Assembly: GCA_036403035.1 (NCBI GenBank)
Contig: DASWRT010000347.1
Location: 1 to 10,790 of the forward strand
Length of the DNA: 10,790 nt
Source of the DNA: DASWRT01 sp036403035
GTDB lineage: Bacteria; Pseudomonadota; Alphaproteobacteria; ATCC43930; CGMCC-115725
Direction: 5' to 3'
Each line of letters opens with the position of its first letter. Position 1 is the first letter of the stretch. A program made the position numbers and the translations under genes. Below, piece after piece: positions 6,963 through 10,790 of the stretch. The notes under the pieces were generated by a model. That model worked only from the letters and a program-made list of their open reading frames with translations. It did not search any database and was not told the DNA's origin.

Positions 6963-7550
6963 GTGACCATCCCCGGCTTCGTCCCCTTCCGTCTCACCGT
7001 CTGCGGCATCGAGGAACTGGGCGAGCACTGCGCGGTCGGCGTAAGCCATGTGCTCTCGATCCTCGATCCGGCTTGGCCCGAGCCCGAGGCGTTCGGCGCC
7101 TACGGCGAGCACGAGCGGCTGGAGTTGCGCTTCCACGACATCATCGACGAGACCGCCGGCATGAAGGCGCCGAAGCCGGAGGACGTCGAGCGGGTGCTCG
7201 CCTTCGGCCGCGACCTGATGCGCGAGCCGGGCGACGCCGGGCATCTGCTGGTGCACTGCCACATGGGGATCTCGCGGTCGACCGCGGCGATGACCCTGAT
7301 CCTGTCCCAGGCGCGGCCGGACCGGCCAGCCGCCGAGGCCCTGGCCGAGGTCGCGCGCATCAGGCCGCGCGCTTGGCCGAATTTGCGCATGATCGAGTTC
7401 GGCGACGCCATGCTCGGCCGCGGCGGCGAGCTGGTCGCGGCAGCCCATGCGCAATACCGCAGCCGTGCCGCGACCGACCCCGACTTCGCACGGGCGATCG
7501 CCCGCTACGGCCGGTTGCGCGAGGTGCCGGAGCTTCCCGGATTGTTGTAG
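6963..7550 (+). CDS. Protein-tyrosine-phosphatase-like protein (CX5R family)
   Basis: The 195-residue protein contains the phosphatase P-loop VHCHMGISRS at 97-106. Cys99 is the expected nucleophile and Arg105 the phosphate-binding arginine (C-x5-R). Upstream, the FHDIIDE segment (57-63) provides acidic residues, Asp59 or Asp62, that could act as general acid, as in small dual-specificity-like phosphatases. There is no signal peptide or transmembrane helix, so it is probably cytoplasmic. The start is the GTG at 6963, with a GAGAG purine stretch a few bases upstream; I see no better ATG. The natural substrate (phosphoprotein, phosphoinositide or nucleotide) cannot be told from sequence. It lies 108 bp after tRNA-His and could be read from the same promoter; that gap shows no clear terminator. 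The family call is firm and the function unassigned. Confidence 0.85.
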   Translation: MTIPGFVPFRLTVCGIEELGEHCAVGVSHVLSILDPAWPEPEAFGAYGEHERLELRFHDIIDETAGMKAPKPEDVERVLAFGRDLMREPGDAGHLLVHCHMGISRSTAAMTLILSQARPDRPAAEALAEVARIRPRAWPNLRMIEFGDAMLGRGGELVAAAHAQYRSRAATDPDFARAIARYGRLREVPELPGLL

Positions 7551-7562
7551 CCACGCCGCTCT

Positions 7563-7610
7563 GTTGAGTTTTTCTGTTTCGGCGCTCCTGTAGTCCTTGC
7601 ATAACTCAAC
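7563..7610. repeat. Inverted repeat overlapping the operon promoter region
   Basis: GTTGAGTT (7563-7570) and AACTCAAC (7603-7610) are perfect reverse complements, separated by 32 bases. The right half lies in the spacer of the candidate promoter at 7597-7624. The spacing, about 40 bases centre to centre, could suit two regulator half-sites on adjacent helical faces, but eight bases may be coincidence. Confidence 0.3.
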
Positions 7611-7624
7611 CGATTCATCATAAA
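7597..7624 (+). promoter_or_regulatory. Candidate promoter for the TPR-barrel / FecR operon
   Basis: TTGCAT (7597-7602) and CATAAA (7619-7624) are spaced by 16 bases. They sit in a locally AT-richer stretch, unlike the surrounding GC-rich DNA, and end about 30 bases before the start codon at 7656. The boxes match consensus only partly (4/6 at -35, fewer at -10), so the call rests on spacing, position and base composition. Confidence 0.4.
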
Positions 7625-7644
7625 AGTCCGCGCAAATCTTGCGT

Positions 7645-7649
7645 GAAGG
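7645..7649 (+). promoter_or_regulatory. Ribosome binding site fixing the start of the TPR-barrel gene
   Basis: GAAGG lies six bases before the ATG at 7656. An in-frame TTG at 7650 directly abuts this site and could not use it, so ATG 7656 is the start. Confidence 0.6.
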
Positions 7650-7655
7650 TTGTGC

Positions 7656-9080
7656 ATGTACCTTGGGGGATACCGGACGCGCCGCTTGGCGCGGTCCGCT
7701 GCTGCTGGGCGTCGGGGGATCAGCCTAGCGGCCTTGACGATCGCGGCCGCCGCAGTCGGCGGCGGCGCGGTATTCGATAGCAGTACAGCGTCGGCGCAGG
7801 TGCGGCCCGCCTCCGCTCCGGGGACGGCGTCGAACCAGGAGTTCGAGGACCTGTTCCAGCAGGTGCTCCGCGATCCGGCGAACCTGGAGCTGACGCTCCG
7901 CTATGCAACGGTCGCGACGAAGATCGGCGACTTCGAGGCGGCGGTCACCGCGCTGGAGCGCATCCTATTCTTCAATCCGAACCTGCCCGAGGTCAGGCTT
8001 GAGCTGGGCGTGCTCTATTACCGGCTCGGCTCCTACGCGGTCGCCCGGAACTACCTTACCGAGGCGCGCGATACGCCGACCCTCTCTCCCGAGCAAAAGG
8101 CGCTCGCCGAGCAGTATCTGTCGTCGATCGCCAAGCTCGACAGCCGGCACCGCCTTTCCGGTCAGGTCTTCGCCGGGTTCCAGCATCAGACGAACGCCAA
8201 TCTCGGACCGTCGTCCGCCGTCCGCGTATTCGGCTTCGACGCCACGCTCGACAGCCGGTTCACGAAGCAGTCCGACCAGAGCTTCTTCGCGAGCGGCAGC
8301 GCGATCTACAGCTACGACCTGCAAGACCAGGACCGCGACAGCATCGAGGTCACGGCGCAGGCATATGCCTCGCACTACACGCGCCAGCATAATTTCGACC
8401 TCGGCTACCTGGAGACGACGGCCGGTCCGCGTTCGTCCCTCGCGACGTGGGGCCTGAACGGCTTCTCGGTCCGTCCCTACGTGCTGGCGAACTACGTTCA
8501 GCTCGGCCGCGACCCGTTCTTCCACACCTACGGCGCGGGCCTGGAGGCAAGCCAGGAGCTGCGGCCGGACCTGTTCCTCAAGGGCATCTACGAGCGCCGC
8601 GAGAAGAATTTCGAGAATGCGCCGGATCGGACGACATCGCGTCTCCTCAACGGGCACGACGACACCTTCACGCTGTCGCTCGCCGCGGCGCCGTTCCGCA
8701 ACCATGTCGTGACGCTGAGCGGCAACATCACCGGGCAGTCGACCCGGGTCGACAGCTATTCGAACCTCGGCTATGGCGCCGCCGTCTCGTACCAGATCAG
8801 CTATGCGCCGCCGGTCGATCTCAAGCTTGCGCCGGCGCCGTGGCAGACGGCCTTCATCCTCGGGCGCACCTGGACAAACTATGACGGCCCCGACCCGATC
8901 GTCGATCCGGGCGCCACGCGGTTCGACCGCCGCTGGCATTTCGGCATCGCGCAATCGGTCGCGATCACCGACGACGTCAGCATCAACGTGCTGCTCTTCC
9001 GCGACATCGTCTCGTCGACGCTGCCGAATTACTCCTTCAACAACACGTCCGTCCTGATCGGACCGCAAGTCCGTTTCTGA
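7656..9080 (+). CDS. TPR-domain outer-membrane beta-barrel protein, Slam/DUF560-like
   Basis: The 474-residue protein has a long basic N-region, a hydrophobic stretch (about 22-40) and a cleavage site after ASA (about 47/48), i.e. Sec export. Two TPR-like helical hairpins lie at about 74-138 (NLELTLRYATVATKIGDFEAAV, then a second with LGVLYYRLGSYAVARNYL). A linker PEQKALAEQYLSSIAKLD follows. From about 165 to the end the sequence alternates polar and hydrophobic or aromatic residues, with many Tyr, Gly and Asn, and ends in Phe (VLIGPQVRF), the hallmark of a barrel recognised by the BAM complex. This order, periplasmic TPRs plus a C-terminal barrel, and the motif GFQHQTNANLGPSS after the linker resemble the DUF560 Slam proteins, which move surface lipoproteins or hemophilins across the outer membrane. 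The partner gene starts 8 bp downstream. The barrel-plus-TPR architecture is clear; Slam function is inferred. Confidence 0.72.
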   Translation: MYLGGYRTRRLARSAAAGRRGISLAALTIAAAAVGGGAVFDSSTASAQVRPASAPGTASNQEFEDLFQQVLRDPANLELTLRYATVATKIGDFEAAVTALERILFFNPNLPEVRLELGVLYYRLGSYAVARNYLTEARDTPTLSPEQKALAEQYLSSIAKLDSRHRLSGQVFAGFQHQTNANLGPSSAVRVFGFDATLDSRFTKQSDQSFFASGSAIYSYDLQDQDRDSIEVTAQAYASHYTRQHNFDLGYLETTAGPRSSLATWGLNGFSVRPYVLANYVQLGRDPFFHTYGAGLEASQELRPDLFLKGIYERREKNFENAPDRTTSRLLNGHDDTFTLSLAAAPFRNHVVTLSGNITGQSTRVDSYSNLGYGAAVSYQISYAPPVDLKLAPAPWQTAFILGRTWTNYDGPDPIVDPGATRFDRRWHFGIAQSVAITDDVSINVLLFRDIVSSTLPNYSFNNTSVLIGPQVRF

Positions 9081-9082
9081 GG
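9079..9082 (+). promoter_or_regulatory. Ribosome binding site overlapping the upstream stop codon
   Basis: GAGG begins inside the TGA stop (9078-9080) of the TPR-barrel gene and lies six bases before the ATG at 9089. A ribosome terminating on the first gene would sit on this site, which suggests translational coupling and linked expression of the two proteins. Confidence 0.6.
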
Positions 9083-9088
9083 CTGTCA

Positions 9089-10549
9089 ATGCTCACTGGG
9101 AATTTCCGCGTTGCGGCGGCCTTTGCCGTCGCAACCGTTGCCGCCGGCCTGCATGCGTCCGGCAGCGGCGCTGTCGCACAGGAGCGCGTCGGCGTTACAG
9201 GCGCCGTCAATCCCGATGCCACGGGACAGCCGCCGACCCTTCCGGTCCGCACCCTGCTGCTCGGATCCGACGTCGTCTATAACGAGACGATCCGGACGCA
9301 GGCGAACGGCCAGGCGCAGATCCTTTTCGTCGATCGCTCTTCCTTCAGCGTCGGTCCGAACGCCGAGGTCGTGATCGACGAGTTCGTCTACAACAAGGAT
9401 TCCGGAACCGGCCGGCTGCTCGCCAGCGCGGCCAAGGGCGCTTTCCGCTTCGTCGGCGGCGCGCTCAGCAAGTCCCCGGAAGGCGTTCAGCTCAAGACGC
9501 CTGCGGCGACGATCGGCATCCGCGGCGGCGTGTTCGTCGCCGACATCGCGCCGGACGGACGCACCACGGCGACCTTCCTTTACGGCCGCGAGATGACGGT
9601 CACGGCGCAGGGGCAGGTGCAGCGCGTGCTGCGCCCCGGTTTCGCCGTCACGGTCGCTCCGGGCGGTTCGCCGGGCATGCCGTTCAAGGCGCCGAGCGCG
9701 CAGGTGCTCTCGACCGTCGCTCAGCTCGACGGACGGCCCGGCGGCGACGGCGGCGCCACCGAGATCCCCTCCGCGGCGCAGTTCCTCCAAAGCGGCGTGC
9801 CCGCGGTCATCTCGTACGATGTCCAGCAGAGCCGGAACGACGCCGTCCGCGCATCCGGCGGGGGCTCACGGCGTTCGCAACAGACGCAGCAGGCGGCCGT
9901 CTATAGTTCAGGAAACCTTTCCGACGGTTCGACGGGCACGCCGACCGGCGGAGTGCAGGCATCGCAGATCAAGACGGTCGAGACGACCGGCGCGATACGT
10001 GAGATCGCCACCTTCTCCCCCTTCGATCCGTCGGTCTACGCGTTCGATGTCGATTTCGTGCTGAAATTCAGCGACTTCAGTTTCAGCGATCCGGCGATAT
10101 CCGCGGCGCAATACGACCTGTTCTATTATAGCACCACGGATCTCTCGCCCGTGCTGCCCCAGGGCACGGCGACGGATGTCGCCAGCCTGCCCATGCAAGG
10201 CCGCGCGAGCTTCAGCGGACCGATCATCGGTTCGGTGACGACCGACGGCGGCCAAAGCTTCATCCGCGCGACCGGAACCTACACGCAGACCTGGGATTTC
10301 GGCCTGAATGCCGGCGGCGCGGCGATCACCGGCTATGCCGGGCACGACTTCACCGGAAAGGTGCAGGCGCTCGACGCGGCGAGCCGCAATGCGTTCTACG
10401 GCATTCTCGCCGGCGGCGGCATCAACGTCCGCTTGACGGGCTCGTTCTACGACGACACCGCCGGACGCGCCTATGCCGAGGCCCACGGCGGCGCCTATTT
10501 CCTCGGCCCGGGCTTCGCGTCCTTCGCAGTCTTCAAGGGAACGCGCTGA
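9089..10549 (+). CDS. Exported FecR-domain protein with TbpB/hemophilin-like C-terminal barrel
   Basis: The 486-residue protein has a Sec signal peptide (hydrophobic about 8-22, cleavage after AVA near 30) and no lipobox cysteine. A FecR-type domain spans about 70-195: ANGQAQILFVDRSSFSVGPN (72-91), KGAFRFVGGALS (116-127), LKTPAATIGIRGGVFVADI (135-153), and a GREMTV turn. Unlike FecR itself it has no cytoplasmic anti-sigma segment, no transmembrane helix and no sigma-factor gene beside it. A Gln/Ser/Gly/Thr-rich linker follows (about 245-300). The C-terminal part (about 310-486) has LPMQGRASFSG (367-377), TGTYTQTWDFGLNAGGAAI, a DFTGKV strand, LTGSFYDD (449-456) and a glycine-rich GGAYFLGPGF ending near the C-terminus. 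That order resembles TbpB-type and hemophilin barrels, the known cargo of Slam proteins. It is cotranscribed with the Slam-like gene. FecR domain: firm; C-terminal assignment: probable; ligand unknown. Confidence 0.75.
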   Translation: MLTGNFRVAAAFAVATVAAGLHASGSGAVAQERVGVTGAVNPDATGQPPTLPVRTLLLGSDVVYNETIRTQANGQAQILFVDRSSFSVGPNAEVVIDEFVYNKDSGTGRLLASAAKGAFRFVGGALSKSPEGVQLKTPAATIGIRGGVFVADIAPDGRTTATFLYGREMTVTAQGQVQRVLRPGFAVTVAPGGSPGMPFKAPSAQVLSTVAQLDGRPGGDGGATEIPSAAQFLQSGVPAVISYDVQQSRNDAVRASGGGSRRSQQTQQAAVYSSGNLSDGSTGTPTGGVQASQIKTVETTGAIREIATFSPFDPSVYAFDVDFVLKFSDFSFSDPAISAAQYDLFYYSTTDLSPVLPQGTATDVASLPMQGRASFSGPIIGSVTTDGGQSFIRATGTYTQTWDFGLNAGGAAITGYAGHDFTGKVQALDAASRNAFYGILAGGGINVRLTGSFYDDTAGRAYAEAHGGAYFLGPGFASFAVFKGTR

Positions 10550-10567
10550 CGCCGTTCGAGTGATGAT

Positions 10568-10604
10568 ACCAACGGCCGTTGAGCTTGCCTCATCGGCCGT
10601 TGGT
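10568..10604. terminator. Strong 37-nt hairpin after the FecR gene
   Basis: ACCAACGGCCG (10568-10578) pairs perfectly with CGGCCGTTGGT (10594-10604). After a single T-T mismatch, TGAG pairs with CTCA around the loop CTTGC. The hairpin starts 19 bases past the FecR-gene stop, right for ending the operon transcript. No U tract follows, so it may act as a Rho-linked or mRNA-stabilising structure rather than a classic terminator. Confidence 0.5.
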
Positions 10605-10605
10605 C

Positions 10606-10654
10606 GAGCCTATGTGGCTCCGAGCGAAACCCGCTCGGCACCGGTCAACGACCG
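10606..10654. repeat. Three further tandem hairpins in the operon 3' region
   Basis: Directly after the large hairpin come GAGCC/GGCTC (10606-10610 and 10616-10620, loop TATGT), CCGAGCG/CGCTCGG (10620-10626 and 10632-10638, loop AAACC) and CGGTC/GACCG (10642-10646 and 10650-10654, loop AAC). The first two share base 10620. The rest of the 219-base gap (10550-10768) holds no gene; a TATAAG at 10665-10670 is a possible but unsupported -10 element for the next gene. Confidence 0.4.
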
Positions 10655-10756
10655 AGACCGACCATATAAGCAGTCCTGCTCCTGCGCGGCGGCGGCGCCC
10701 GGCGTTTTGTCCTATTGCTCTTCCAGAGGTTCACGATACGCTCTCGCCGAAATAAC

Positions 10757-10764
10757 GGGGAGGG
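10757..10764 (+). promoter_or_regulatory. Strong ribosome binding site for the next gene
   Basis: GGGGAGGG ends four bases before the ATG at 10769, with its GGAGG core five bases away. This is the best Shine-Dalgarno sequence in the window and marks the following ATG as a real start. Confidence 0.6.
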
Positions 10765-10768
10765 AACA

Positions 10769-10790
10769 ATGAGGACTTCTGTTTGCTCAG
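10769..10790 (+). CDS. Start of an unidentified gene (cut by window edge)
   Basis: Only the first seven codons are visible (MRTSVCS), then the window ends. The basis for calling a gene is the very strong ribosome binding site immediately upstream and the open frame. It has the same orientation as the Slam-like/FecR operon but is separated from it by 219 bases with several hairpins, so it is probably a separate transcription unit. Seven residues are too few to suggest a product. Confidence 0.5.

Noticed and set aside
7965..9089. Minus-strand open frame of 374 codons opposite the TPR-barrel gene.
   Set aside because: No motif or plausible domain; the plus strand shows signal peptide, TPRs and a barrel with terminal Phe.
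10473..10772. 99-codon open frame across the end of the FecR gene and the following gap.
   Set aside because: Overlaps the real gene in another frame, has no ribosome binding site and covers the hairpin region.
1..10790. CRISPR array, insertion sequence, prophage or integration site.
   Set aside because: No regularly spaced repeats, transposase or integrase motifs; neither tRNA gene is followed by a partial tRNA copy.

Overview
The window is high-GC chromosomal DNA from an alphaproteobacterium. Purely from gene content and order I would guess a Rhodospirillales-like lineage, but the sequence does not prove this. The main support is the minus-strand order tRNA-Leu, tig, clpP, clpX, a conserved alphaproteobacterial arrangement. 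There is no transposase, integrase, phage gene or CRISPR array.

Left part (1-2947, minus strand): a protein quality-control cluster. Transcription runs right to left through tRNA-Leu(UAG), trigger factor (tig), the ClpP protease subunit and the N-terminal third of the ClpX unfoldase, which runs off the left edge. A good sigma70-type promoter lies in the clpP-clpX gap, so clpX can probably be transcribed on its own.

Middle part (3134-6664, minus strand): three housekeeping or metabolic genes. These are a small uncharacterised protein with a compact GC-rich hairpin at its stop codon, a malonyl-CoA decarboxylase, and the bifunctional NAD(P)HX epimerase/dehydratase Nnr. Next comes a plus-strand tRNA-His(GUG) with its own likely promoter, then a small CX5R protein-tyrosine-phosphatase-like protein.

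Right part (7551-10790, plus strand): the most interesting region. A two-gene operon encodes (i) an exported protein with TPR repeats followed by a C-terminal outer-membrane beta-barrel, resembling the Slam/DUF560 surface-protein translocators, and (ii) a Sec-exported protein with an N-terminal FecR domain and a C-terminal segment that looks like a TbpB/hemophilin-type small barrel. The second gene's ribosome binding site overlaps the first gene's stop codon, so the two are probably made together. I infer a Slam-like exporter with its own cargo, the cargo carrying an unusual FecR domain and no lipobox. After the operon come four consecutive hairpins, then the first seven codons of another gene with a strong ribosome binding site at the right edge.
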